From VRUE01 sp040904405 (GTDB lineage Bacteria > Actinomycetota > Thermoleophilia > Solirubrobacterales > 70-9), in the NCBI GenBank assembly GCA_040904405.1, contig JBBDTK010000013.1, positions 1-11,864 of the forward strand: 11,864 nucleotides of DNA, read 5' to 3'. A program made the position numbers and the translations under genes. Below the pieces are notes generated by a model, which made no database searches, had not been told where the DNA came from, and worked only from the letters and a program-made list of their open reading frames with translations. Numbering within the stretch: the first letter of the stretch is position 1; each line of letters begins with the position of its first letter. Positions 1 to 6,996 of this stretch are shown here, piece by piece.

Positions 1-74
1 CCTTGCCCCGCTTGGTCCGGCACTCGCCAGCCGCACACGCGGGTTTCCGGATAGTTACTAAGCCCGCTGGTACG
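1..74. other. Non-coding edge downstream of the membrane-protein gene
   Basis: I see no gene in this stretch. It follows the TGA stop of the minus-strand membrane-protein gene. On the minus strand it holds a short GCGGG/CCCGC inverted repeat with about 19 nt between the arms and no clear T-run, so it is at best a weak terminator candidate. The window edge prevents judging what lies further downstream. Confidence 0.4.
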
Positions 75-707
75 TCATTGGGTAGGTGGTGAGGGTGGTG
101 GCGGCGGTGGAGGCGGCTGCTGCCCGGCAGGCGGCGGTGGTGACTGCTGGCCCGATGCGGGGGGAGGAGGGGGCGGCGGGGGCTGCTGGCTCCCTGCCGG
201 CGGTGGAGGAGGCGGTGGGCCGCCGCCCAGGCGGTCGGCCTGGTCGCCGAACGTCGCCCCTTCCTCGCGCATCGCGCTGTAGCCGCCGTAGGCGATGCCG
301 GCCGCGGCGAGCAGCGAGAGGAAGATGCCGAGCTTCAGGGTCAGGTCCACCGAGACGCCGCCGAAGTCGTCACCACCGGGGGCATCGACGATCCGGTAGA
401 GGATCAGCAGCACGGCGAGGCCGCCGAGCCCGGCGACGATCGCGTTCATCGAGACCGGCGGCTCGAGGTCGGCGTCGGTGAGGCGCACTATCGCCACGCC
501 GATCGCCACCACGATCGCCAGCATGAGGAATATCGGGATGATGTCGAGCGCGTCCCAGGCGCTGCCGCCGGCTCCCGGGACCGAGCCCGAGAAGCCACTG
601 ACGCCGGAGACCTCGACGCCGTACCAGTCGAAGAACATGAATATGAAGAGCAGGATCGCGGAAACCGCCGAGATCTTCTCTCCGGTGCTCAGCCTGTCAG
701 CTTCCAT
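75..707 (-). CDS. Small four-helix membrane protein with proline-rich C-terminal tail
   Basis: Predicted 210-residue membrane protein of unknown function. Hydrophobic segments lie at about residues 12-28, 56-74, 89-107 and 124-143. A glycine-rich loop (about 30-50) follows the first, and an aspartate/glycine loop (108-121) precedes the last. From about residue 164 the protein is almost only Pro with Gln, Ser, Ala and Gly, in runs of 4-8 prolines, and is surely disordered; it is probably cytoplasmic, though topology was not computed. I chose the ATG at 707 because GGAGGG sits 8 nt upstream; a GTG two codons earlier is possible. The gene is the last of the co-directional series after folD, with 37 nt between them. 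I do not recognise a named family, and no catalytic motif is visible. Proline-rich tails on small actinobacterial membrane proteins often mediate protein contacts, but a role here is only inference. Confidence 0.8.
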   Translation of the reverse strand: MEADRLSTGEKISAVSAILLFIFMFFDWYGVEVSGVSGFSGSVPGAGGSAWDALDIIPIFLMLAIVVAIGVAIVRLTDADLEPPVSMNAIVAGLGGLAVLLILYRIVDAPGGDDFGGVSVDLTLKLGIFLSLLAAAGIAYGGYSAMREEGATFGDQADRLGGGPPPPPPPAGSQQPPPPPPPPASGQQSPPPPAGQQPPPPPPPPSPPTQ

Positions 708-744
708 CAGCACATCCCTCCGAGGAGTTGGGGTCAGGCCGACC

Positions 745-1593
745 CTACACCCGCGCTCGGGCGGCAGCCAGGGTGTTGCCGAGCAGCATCGCGATCGTCA
801 TCGGGCCGACCCCGCCGGGCACCGGCGTGATCGCCGCCGCGACGGCCGCCGCCGGCTCGAAGTCGACGTCGCCGCAGAGGCCGTCGCCGGTGCGGTTCAT
901 GCCGACGTCGATCACGACCGCGCCGGGCTTGATCGCGTCGGCGCCGAGCAGCAGCAGCACGCCGACCGCGGCGACCAGCACGTCGGCGCGCCGGCAGACG
1001 GCAGCGAGGTCGCGGGTGCGCGAGTGGCAGACGGTGACCGTCGCGTCGGCGCCGAGCAGCAGGCGGGCGACCGGCACGCCGACCAGCTTCGAGCGGCCGA
1101 CGACGACCGCCTCCGCCCCCTCCAGCTCGACCCGCTCGTGACGCAGCAGCTCGATCACGCCGGCTGGGGTGCAGGGGACCAGGCCCGGAGTGCCGTGGGC
1201 GAGCAGGCCGGCATTGGCGGGAGTCAGACCGTCGACGTCCTTGCCGGGGTCGATCGCCGCCACCACCGCGTCGGCGTCGATCCCCTCCGGCAGCGGCAGT
1301 TGCACGAGGATCCCGTCGACTTCGTCGTCGTCGCCGAGGCGGTGGACCAGCTGCAGCACCTCGTCCTCGCTCGCGTCGGCGGGCAGATCGCGGTGGACCG
1401 AGCGCATCCTGGCCTCCTCGCAGGCCTCGTGCTTGTTGCGGATGTAGATCTGCGAGGCGGGGTCCTCGCCGACCAGCACCGTCGCCAGCAGCGGCGAGCG
1501 GCCGGCCTCGCGCTCGTAGGCGGCGACTTCCTCGCGCACCCGCGCGCGCACCTCGACCGCCACCGCCTTGCCGTCGATCAGGCGCGCGGGCAC
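745..1593 (-). CDS. folD: Bifunctional methylenetetrahydrofolate dehydrogenase / methenyltetrahydrofolate cyclohydrolase
   Basis: FolD interconverts 5,10-methylene-THF and 10-formyl-THF in the cytoplasm through an NADP-dependent oxidation followed by cyclohydrolysis. It supplies one-carbon units for purines and formyl-Met-tRNA. The 282-residue length is normal for the family. Visible signatures are Tyr50 and Lys54 in YIRNKH (the catalytic pair), the GILVQLPLP loop, PCTPAGVIELL, the cofactor-binding stretch VVVGRSKLVGVPV, CHSRTRDL, and the C-terminal PVPGGVGPMTIAMLL signature. The start is GTG with GGAGG 11 nt upstream, lying inside the end of pcrA. Only 5 nt separate the pcrA stop from this start, so the two are very likely co-transcribed and possibly translationally coupled. 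Serine-glycine one-carbon metabolism links loosely to the cysteine genes upstream, but that functional connection is inference. Confidence 0.97.
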   Translation of the reverse strand: MPARLIDGKAVAVEVRARVREEVAAYEREAGRSPLLATVLVGEDPASQIYIRNKHEACEEARMRSVHRDLPADASEDEVLQLVHRLGDDDEVDGILVQLPLPEGIDADAVVAAIDPGKDVDGLTPANAGLLAHGTPGLVPCTPAGVIELLRHERVELEGAEAVVVGRSKLVGVPVARLLLGADATVTVCHSRTRDLAAVCRRADVLVAAVGVLLLLGADAIKPGAVVIDVGMNRTGDGLCGDVDFEPAAAVAAAITPVPGGVGPMTIAMLLGNTLAAARARV

Positions 1594-1598
1594 GATGC

Positions 1599-3860
1599 TC
1601 AGCGCCTCCGGATCGGCGCGTAGTCGGCCATCAGCTTGCGCTCGCTGCCATCGCCGGCGAAGCGGACGACGACCAGGCCGCCCGGCTCGACCGCGGTGAC
1701 GACCCCGTCGCCGAAGCTGGCGTGGACGACGTCGTCGCCGGTGCGCAGCTCCAGCGCCGAGCCGGGGTCGACCGGCGCCGGCGGGGCGCCGGCGGCGCCG
1801 CCCGCGTCCCAGCTCGCGACTGCCCCGAGCCCGCCCCCGCCGTGCCGCTCGGTCAGCTCCTCGGGCAGCTCGTCGACGAAGCGCGAGGGCAGGTTGCGCT
1901 CGGCCCGGCCGAAGAGGCGCCGCTCCCTGGTCCAGGTCATGTGCAGGCGGCGACGGGCGCGGGTGATGCCGACGTAGCAGAGCCGCCGCTCCTCCTCTTC
2001 CCCCCCCTCTTCCAGCGCTTTCATGTGCGGGAAGGCGCCGTCCTCGCAGCCGACGACGAAGACCGTGTCGTACTCGAGCCCCTTGGCGTTGTGCAGGGTC
2101 ATCAGGGTGATCGCGGAGTCGTCGCCGAGCCCGTCCTGCTCGGTGTAGAGGGAGATCTGCTGCAGGAACTCCTCCAGCGCGCTGGCCTCGCCCTCTCCCT
2201 CAAGCTCATGGTTGACGTCGAACTCGCCGGCCATCCCGACCAGCTCCTCGAGGTTCTCCGCCCGCCCCTCGGCCTCGACCGTGCGCTCGGCGGCGAGCGC
2301 CTCGAGGTAGCCGGTCTGCTCCAGCACCGCCTGCAACAGCTCGGCCACCGGGGCGGACTCGGCCTGACGCCGCAGATCGTCCATCGTCTCGAAGAAGCGC
2401 GAGACCGCCTTGATCGCCGCCGCGCCCAGCCCTGGCACCTCCTCGGCCCGTCCGGCCACCTCCCAGATCGGCAGGCCGGTGGTGTTGGCGTGGGCTGCCA
2501 GCCGTCCCTGGCTGGTATTGCCGATCCCGCGGCGGGGCGAGTTGACGACGCGGGCGAAGCTGACCTGGTCGGAGGGGTTGGCGAGCAGGCTGAGGTAGGC
2601 GATCGCGTCCTTGACCTCGGCCCGCTCGTAGAACTTGGTGCCGCCGATCACCTGGTAGGGCAGCTCGAAGCGGACCAGCGTGTCCTCCAGCACCCGGCTC
2701 ATCGCGTTGGTCCGGTAGAAGACGGCGACGTCCTCGCGTCGCACCCCCTCCTCGTCGCCGAGGCGCTCGATCTCGCCCGCCACCCAGCGCGCCTCCTCGT
2801 GCTCGTCGCCGAGCTCGCGCAGCTGCAGCGGCTCGCCGCCCGACAGCTCGGTCCAGAGCCGCTTCGGCCGCCTTTCGCGGTTGCGCTCGACCACCGCGTT
2901 GGCGGCCGAGAGGATCGTCTGCGTCGAGCGGTAGTTCTGCTCGAGCTTGACCACGTCCGCCTCGGGGAAGTCCTTCTCGAAGTCGAGGATGTTGCGGATG
3001 TCGGCGTGGCGGAACCCGTAAATCGATTGATCCTCATCTCCCACAACCATTAGGTTGCCGTGCTCGGAGGTGAGCAGCTGCAACAGCCGGTACTGGGCGT
3101 GGTTGGTGTCCTGGTACTCGTCGACGAGGACGTGGCGAAAGCTGCGGCGCCAACGCTCCCGCACCTCGTCGAACAGCTCCAGGGCGTTGACCGTGCGCAC
3201 CAGCAGGTCGTCGAAGTCCATCGCGTTGGCGGCGAGCATCCGCTTCTCGTAGAGCCCGTAGACCTCGGCCGCGACCTCCTCGAAGACGCTGCCCTGGGAC
3301 TGCGCGTAGGCCGGGGCGTCGACCAGCTGGTTCTTGGCGCCGGAGATCTGCGAGCGCAGCGCCCGCGGCGGGTAGCGCTTCGGGTCGACGTGCAACTCCT
3401 GCATGCAGCGCTTGAGCATCCGCAGCGAGTCCGACTCGTCGTAGATCGTGTAGCTGCGCGAGTAGCCGAGCCGCTCGGCGTCGGCGCGCAGCATCCGCGC
3501 GCAGGCCGAGTGGAAGGTCGTCACCCACATCGCCCGCACCGAGCGACCGACCAGCGCCCCGACCCGCTCGCGCATCTCGTTCGCCGCCTTGTTGGTGAAG
3601 GTGATCGCGAGGATCTCGCCGGGGCGGGCGGCGCCGGTCGCCAGCAGGTAGGCGATCCGGTGGGTGAGCACGCGGGTCTTGCCGGAGCCGGCGCCAGCCA
3701 GGACCAGCAGCGGTCCCTCGCCGTGGCGCACCGCCTCCCGCTGCGGCTCGTTCAGCTCGGCGAGCAGCCGCTCGGCGGCATCGGCGCCGGGTTCGGTCGG
3801 GGCGGCGGCGTGCTCGTCGTGCGCCTCGCGCGCAGCCTCGTGGTCACCCTCCTGGAGCAT
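1599..3860 (-). CDS. pcrA: UvrD/PcrA-type superfamily 1A 3'-5' DNA helicase
   Basis: ATP-dependent 3'-5' DNA helicase for nucleotide-excision repair, replication-fork maintenance and removal of RecA or transcription complexes (known roles of UvrD/PcrA). The protein has 753 residues. After an acidic, alanine-rich 30-residue leader come the Q-motif LNEPQREAV (36-44), Walker A GAGSGKT (56-62), ITFTNKAANEM (86-96), motif II DEYQD (247-251), then VGDEDQSIYGFR, LEQNYRST, TLHNAKGLEYD and VGITRARRRL in the usual SF1A order. The last 45 or so residues (GDDVVHASFGDGVV onward) match the C-terminal Tudor-like module that binds RNA polymerase in PcrA/UvrD. The start is ATG with only a weak GGA upstream. 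It is preceded by the 209-bp inverted-repeat region and followed by folD after 5 nt. The symbol pcrA is preferred over uvrD because of overall Gram-positive-type similarity; the two are hard to separate by eye. Confidence 0.95.
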   Translation of the reverse strand: MLQEGDHEAAREAHDEHAAAPTEPGADAAERLLAELNEPQREAVRHGEGPLLVLAGAGSGKTRVLTHRIAYLLATGAARPGEILAITFTNKAANEMRERVGALVGRSVRAMWVTTFHSACARMLRADAERLGYSRSYTIYDESDSLRMLKRCMQELHVDPKRYPPRALRSQISGAKNQLVDAPAYAQSQGSVFEEVAAEVYGLYEKRMLAANAMDFDDLLVRTVNALELFDEVRERWRRSFRHVLVDEYQDTNHAQYRLLQLLTSEHGNLMVVGDEDQSIYGFRHADIRNILDFEKDFPEADVVKLEQNYRSTQTILSAANAVVERNRERRPKRLWTELSGGEPLQLRELGDEHEEARWVAGEIERLGDEEGVRREDVAVFYRTNAMSRVLEDTLVRFELPYQVIGGTKFYERAEVKDAIAYLSLLANPSDQVSFARVVNSPRRGIGNTSQGRLAAHANTTGLPIWEVAGRAEEVPGLGAAAIKAVSRFFETMDDLRRQAESAPVAELLQAVLEQTGYLEALAAERTVEAEGRAENLEELVGMAGEFDVNHELEGEGEASALEEFLQQISLYTEQDGLGDDSAITLMTLHNAKGLEYDTVFVVGCEDGAFPHMKALEEGGEEEERRLCYVGITRARRRLHMTWTRERRLFGRAERNLPSRFVDELPEELTERHGGGGLGAVASWDAGGAAGAPPAPVDPGSALELRTGDDVVHASFGDGVVTAVEPGGLVVVRFAGDGSERKLMADYAPIRRR

Positions 3861-3884
3861 CGTCCGAGAATAGAGGCGGGCGCG

Positions 3885-4093
3885 GCTGGCGCTTAAGGAC
3901 CTATCCCGGTAGGGGCGTGCCCCTGGGACGGTTCAGGACCAAGCGGGGCGGACACGGCGCGGATTCCGCATGGCAGCGCCATGTGGGATCCGCGACGGGG
4001 CCGAATCCGCGCCGGTCCTGGGCCGTCCCAGGGGTGCGATATCCCTATCGAGATAGGTCCTAAAGTCGGAATATGTCCGACTTAAGCGCCAGC
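3885..4093. repeat. 209-bp nested long inverted repeat (MITE-like element or structured RNA)
   Basis: This fills nearly all of the cysE-pcrA gap. The outermost arms are a perfect 13-bp inverted repeat, GCTGGCGCTTAAG at 3885-3897 and its complement at 4081-4093. Inside them, 3892-3905 pairs with 4052-4065 (13/14), 3907-3919 with 4035-4050 (with a 3-nt bulge), 3920-3940 with 4014-4034 (19/21), and 3956-3966 with 4003-4013 (11/11). At the centre, 3958-3974 can instead pair with 3978-3994 (15/17). The outer arm ends exactly on the last base of the cysE stop codon. Almost all mismatches become G-U pairs if the plus strand is transcribed. No transposase or ORF lies inside. It could be a non-autonomous transposable element (MITE), a REP/BIME-like repeat, a structured RNA, or a strong transcription barrier. 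The inverted-repeat structure is seen directly; the identity is inference. Confidence 0.85.
4063..4083 (-). terminator. 8-bp hairpin just after cysE, possible terminator
   Basis: AAGTCGGA at 4063-4070 and TCCGACTT at 4076-4083 form a perfect 8-bp stem with a 5-nt loop. It begins 9 nt past the cysE stop codon. Read on the minus strand the stem is followed by only T then AGG, so a classical U-tract is lacking. It sits within the right side of the large inverted repeat and competes with the outer pairing. Confidence 0.35.
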
Positions 4094-4815
4094 TACCCGC
4101 CGGCGGAGGAGCGGCCGGTGCGGGGGTGCAGCCGCTCGCCGTCGCGCTCGGGCGCCTCGCCGCCGTCGAGCTCGGCGAGCCGCTCCTCCAGCCGCGCGAT
4201 CCGCTCCGAGAGCGTCTTGATCGCCTCGGCGATCGGGTCCGGGAGGTGGATCCAGTCGGCGTCCGGCCCTTCCGGTCGCTTGCCCTCCACCCGCACCGGG
4301 TGGCCGGGGTTGCCGACCACGGTCGAGTGCGGCGGCACGTCCTCGACCACGACCGTGTTGGCGCCGACCTTGGCCCCGTCGCCGACCGCGATCGGGCCGA
4401 GCAGCTTGGCGCCGGAGCCGACGGTGACGTTGTCGCCGAGGGTCGGGTGGCGCTTGCCGCGCTGGAAGCCGGTGCCGCCCAGCGTCACCCCCTGGTAGAG
4501 GGTGACGCGCCGGCCGACCTCGGCCGTCTCGCCGATCACCACGCCGGAGCCGTGGTCGATGAAGAACTCGAGGCCGATCCTCGCCGCCGGATGGATCTCG
4601 ACCCCGGTCACGGCGCGGCTCAGGTAGGCGAGCATCCGCGGCACCAGCGGCACGCCGGCCTCGCGCAGGGCGTGGGCGGCGCGGTGGGCGAGCAGCGCCT
4701 GCACCCCCGCCCAGCTCGTCAGGATCTCGAACGAGGAGACACCCTGCGCCGCGGGATCACGATCCCGCGCGGCACAGATATCGGCTCGAATCTCACCAAG
4801 GATGCGTCTAAACAC
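4093..4815 (-). CDS. cysE: Serine O-acetyltransferase, EpsC/SrpH short type
   Basis: CysE acetylates serine with acetyl-CoA to give O-acetylserine, the first committed step to cysteine, in the cytoplasm. The protein has 240 residues. An N-terminal helical part (1-70) is followed by a left-handed beta-helix made of hexapeptide repeats (about 71-185). Active-site features are TGVEIHPAA (70-78), IDHGSGVVIGETA with His88, and GKRHP with His123. The 35-residue distance between the two histidines equals that in the E. coli enzyme (158 and 193). The tail after residue 190 is charged and ends in Ser-Ser-Ala-Gly-Gly. It lacks the C-terminal isoleucine used by many CysE proteins to plug the CysK active site. 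The start is GTG, preceded by a G-rich stretch on the minus strand. The gene lies 87 nt downstream of cysK, with an 11-bp inverted repeat in the gap. Confidence 0.95.
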   Translation of the reverse strand: MFRRILGEIRADICAARDRDPAAQGVSSFEILTSWAGVQALLAHRAAHALREAGVPLVPRMLAYLSRAVTGVEIHPAARIGLEFFIDHGSGVVIGETAEVGRRVTLYQGVTLGGTGFQRGKRHPTLGDNVTVGSGAKLLGPIAVGDGAKVGANTVVVEDVPPHSTVVGNPGHPVRVEGKRPEGPDADWIHLPDPIAEAIKTLSERIARLEERLAELDGGEAPERDGERLHPRTGRSSAGG

Positions 4816-4836
4816 CCGCCACCCCCGGACGCGGAA

Positions 4837-4874
4837 ACAAATGCCTGTCCATATCTGATTCTTCAGGCATTTGT
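4837..4874 (-). promoter_or_regulatory. 11-bp perfect inverted repeat between cysK and cysE
   Basis: ACAAATGCCTG (4837-4847) and CAGGCATTTGT (4864-4874) are exact reverse complements separated by 16 AT-rich bases, strikingly unlike the GC-rich surroundings. On the minus strand the 3' arm runs ATTTGTTTCC, so it can be read as a terminator or attenuator between cysK and cysE with a modest T-run. As double-stranded DNA it is also a candidate operator for a dimeric regulator such as the Rrf2 protein encoded at 7063-7461. The symmetry is seen directly; the function is inferred. Confidence 0.6.
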
Positions 4875-4902
4875 GAGAGCAGAGGAAGTGGCGGGATCTG
4901 TT

Positions 4903-5826
<924 letters not shown>

Positions 5827-5917
5827 CGCTGCCCTTCCTTACGCATTGGCGCCGACCCTACCGCGACGTCGCCCTCACCGTGTCGGGCCTGCGGGATCCT
5901 CTGGGAGCGCCGTCAAC
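5827..5917 (-). promoter_or_regulatory. cysK leader and probable promoter region
   Basis: This stretch upstream of cysK contains the ribosome-binding site AAGGAAGG (minus strand, 5840-5833). On the minus strand a TTGACG hexamer (5916-5911) could be a -35 element, but no convincing -10 follows at 17-18 bp. Overlapping the hexamer is a short dyad with AACT/AGTT arms around a TAG centre (plus strand 5915-5925), which might be an operator. Only the dyad and ribosome-binding site are directly visible. Confidence 0.35.
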
Positions 5918-6190
5918 TTAGAGTTTCAAACATGGATCGAGCGCCAAGAGCAGAACCTTGACCACGCGGTCGGGCAACGGGAGGTGGCCGAAGCCGCGCC
6001 GCGCAAGATGCGACGCGAGGCGCTGCCCGAGGCCAGAGCGGTCGAGGAGCACAACCGCGACGGTTACGAGCGGGCGCGCGAGGAGCTGCGCGAGATGCCG
6101 CCCGTCCGCCACGAGGCCCGCGCCGAGCTGTCAAACGCCGATCTCGTTCTTGCCGAGCCCCGCCAGGCGGCGATCACCGCCGCCAAGCTC
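5918..6190 (+). pseudogene. Truncated coiled-coil reading frame without a start
   Basis: A plus-strand frame of roughly 90 codons reads as a highly charged, helix-prone sequence rich in Glu, Arg and Ala, for example WIERQEQNLDHAVGQREV and REELREM. Its third codon positions are strongly G/C, as in the real genes here. There is no plausible start codon or ribosome-binding site: the frame runs in from the cysK leader. After about 6190 it turns into low-quality antisense of the HicB-like remnant. I read it as the internal remnant of a coiled-coil protein gene left after a recombination or insertion event. The parent family is not recognised. Several prolines inside otherwise helical stretches fit decay. 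It could be a chance open frame in GC-rich DNA, so confidence is low. Confidence 0.3.
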
Positions 6191-6296
6191 TCCCCCCGCC
6201 CGTCCAGGTGTCGCCGGAGGCGAAGCAACCAGGCAGCTCGGGCACGTCGGCCCAATAGCTGCCTTCCTCGGGATGGATGCGGGCGGTCAACTCCAT
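6174..6296 (-). pseudogene. HicB-like antitoxin remnant, frameshifted
   Basis: The frame begins MELTARIHPEEGSYWADVPE and continues LPGCFASGD, the classic N-terminal half of a HicB-family antitoxin domain (partial RNase H fold; beta strand, YWA-V-ELPGC, then GDT). Family members normally continue T-L-D plus a helix with E-S/A-L. Here the frame reads TWTGGG and stops after 40 residues. Losing one base near 6207 explains this: the neighbouring frame reads LDGRGESLAAVIAA, which restores the expected helix before it loses similarity. No HicA partner gene (a short dsRBD-like toxin) is visible. It lies 7 nt after the stop of the 128-residue gene upstream, so it may be the last cistron of that small operon. 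The HicB resemblance is clear; pseudogene status is inferred from the frameshift. Confidence 0.6.
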
Positions 6297-6303
6297 GCTC
6301 GGC

Positions 6304-6690
6304 TTACGAAGCCTGCTTGCTGAGCCGCCGGTCGGCGACCTCGTAGACGGTCTCGGCATTCGACTCCGGGGGATGATGCCGGACGCCGAAGGCGAACGCC
6401 CGCAGGGCCAGCGGGCGCTGCGGGTGCTTCACGGCAACGAAAACTGCCCCGAAGCGGCCGTCCGGCCAGGGGATGTATGTCTTGACGCAGCCGCCGAGCA
6501 TTGTGCGGTCCTGCCCCTCGTCGTGGCAGGCCTTGAGGCGGGACTGCGGGATGCCGCCCTCGCGTCGCAGCTCCTTGCGAAAACCCGCCAGCGCTTCTTC
6601 CGCACCCTTGGACAGGCGCTCAAGATCCTCGGCGAGAGCGTCCTCATCGAAGCCGACCGGGAAGACCGGCTCCGGCTTGGCCTGCGCCAC
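6304..6690 (-). CDS. Uncharacterised 128-residue protein, candidate toxin of a TA-like pair
   Basis: I do not recognise a named family. The N-terminal half (about residues 12-45) is helical and charged. The C-terminal half looks like a beta sheet of alternating hydrophobic strands: TMLGGCVKTYIP, FGAVFVAVKH, LALRAFAFGVRHH and TVYEVADRRL. Helix-helix-sheet order with a final sheet ending near RHH is loosely reminiscent of RelE/ParE-type ribonuclease toxins, but no diagnostic catalytic set can be assigned by eye. The start is GTG, only 2 nt after the stop of the upstream small gene, with GAGGG 6 nt upstream, so translation is coupled to it. Such pairing of a short acidic protein with a downstream basic, beta-rich protein is typical of type II toxin-antitoxin loci. 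The coding status is well supported; the toxin role is inference. Confidence 0.7.
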   Translation of the reverse strand: MAQAKPEPVFPVGFDEDALAEDLERLSKGAEEALAGFRKELRREGGIPQSRLKACHDEGQDRTMLGGCVKTYIPWPDGRFGAVFVAVKHPQRPLALRAFAFGVRHHPPESNAETVYEVADRRLSKQAS

Positions 6691-6692
6691 GA

Positions 6693-6893
6693 TCAGCCCT
6701 CGGCGTCGGTCGGCAACGACCCGAAGTGCCGGTCGAACTCCTCCGGGCTCAGGCGCTCCTCGCCGTGGCGGGCGAGGATTGCCTCCACGGAGGTATCGCG
6801 GCCTTCTACAGCCTCAAGCGCCGCCAGCGCCGCGTCCACCCGGTCTTCGGGCAGGTGGTCCAGAACGGCGTGGGCTTTCTCGCGGGTCGTCAC
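6693..6893 (-). CDS. Small acidic helical protein, candidate antitoxin
   Basis: Predicted 66-residue protein starting at GTG 6893 (VTTREKAHAVLDHLPED...). A longer frame upstream to 6962 is open, but its extra 23 residues look like antisense noise, and T-T-R-E-K-A is a natural start for small antitoxin-like proteins. The sequence is acidic and helical, with an LDHLPEDRVDAALAAL helix, then AILARHGEERLSPEEFDRHF. That form recurs in short antitoxins and antitoxin-like partners (REK..ALVD.LPED.. N-termini), which lack a clear DNA-binding motif. The upstream ribosome-binding site is weak (GGGA only 1 nt from the start). It ends 2 nt before the downstream gene, implying coupling. Three 11-bp-spaced TGCGCCA units lie 60-90 bp upstream and may be its operator. 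Family assignment is tentative. Confidence 0.6.
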   Translation of the reverse strand: MTTREKAHAVLDHLPEDRVDAALAALEAVEGRDTSVEAILARHGEERLSPEEFDRHFGSLPTDAEG

Positions 6894-6953
6894 GTCCCAA
6901 ATGGTAGCCGGGCAGCGGACAGCCCCGCTCGTAGCGGGCGAAGATCGGTCCCT

Positions 6954-6985
6954 GTGCGCCACTCGTGCGCCAGTGGTGCGCCAGT
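6954..6985. repeat. Three TGCGCCA iterons at exact 11-bp spacing
   Basis: TGCGCCA occurs at 6955-6961, 6966-6972 and 6977-6983, each 11 bp after the previous one, and the bases around it are also largely conserved (GTGCGCCA then C/G, T, C/G). One helical turn of spacing places the units on the same face of DNA. They lie upstream of the small minus-strand gene at 6893, so they may be a cooperative operator. Chance is possible in GC-rich DNA. Confidence 0.6.
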
Positions 6986-6996
6986 CAGACCGGGAA

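Noticed and set aside
1722..3053. 443-codon plus-strand open frame opposite pcrA
   Set aside because: It is a mirror of the helicase codons, with no domain and no ribosome-binding site of its own; the helicase motifs on the minus strand are complete.
4063..4065. The 209-bp repeat as a simple cysE terminator
   Set aside because: A terminator needs only a short stem with a T-run. The length, nesting and terminal arms far exceed that, and no proper T-run is seen on the minus strand.
5913..6134. Minus-strand open frames of 60-73 codons opposite the coiled-coil frame
   Set aside because: Arg/Ala/Pro-rich noise without a start signal or domain. The plus-strand frame has better codon-position bias, though it too is broken.
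6304..6690. HicA toxin partner for the HicB-like remnant
   Set aside because: HicA is about 60-80 residues with a conserved G-S-H-x-x-y/f pattern; this 128-residue protein does not show it.
6955..6983. CRISPR array from regularly spaced repeats
   Set aside because: The units are only 7 bp, with 4-bp gaps and three copies; no array architecture and no cas gene is present.
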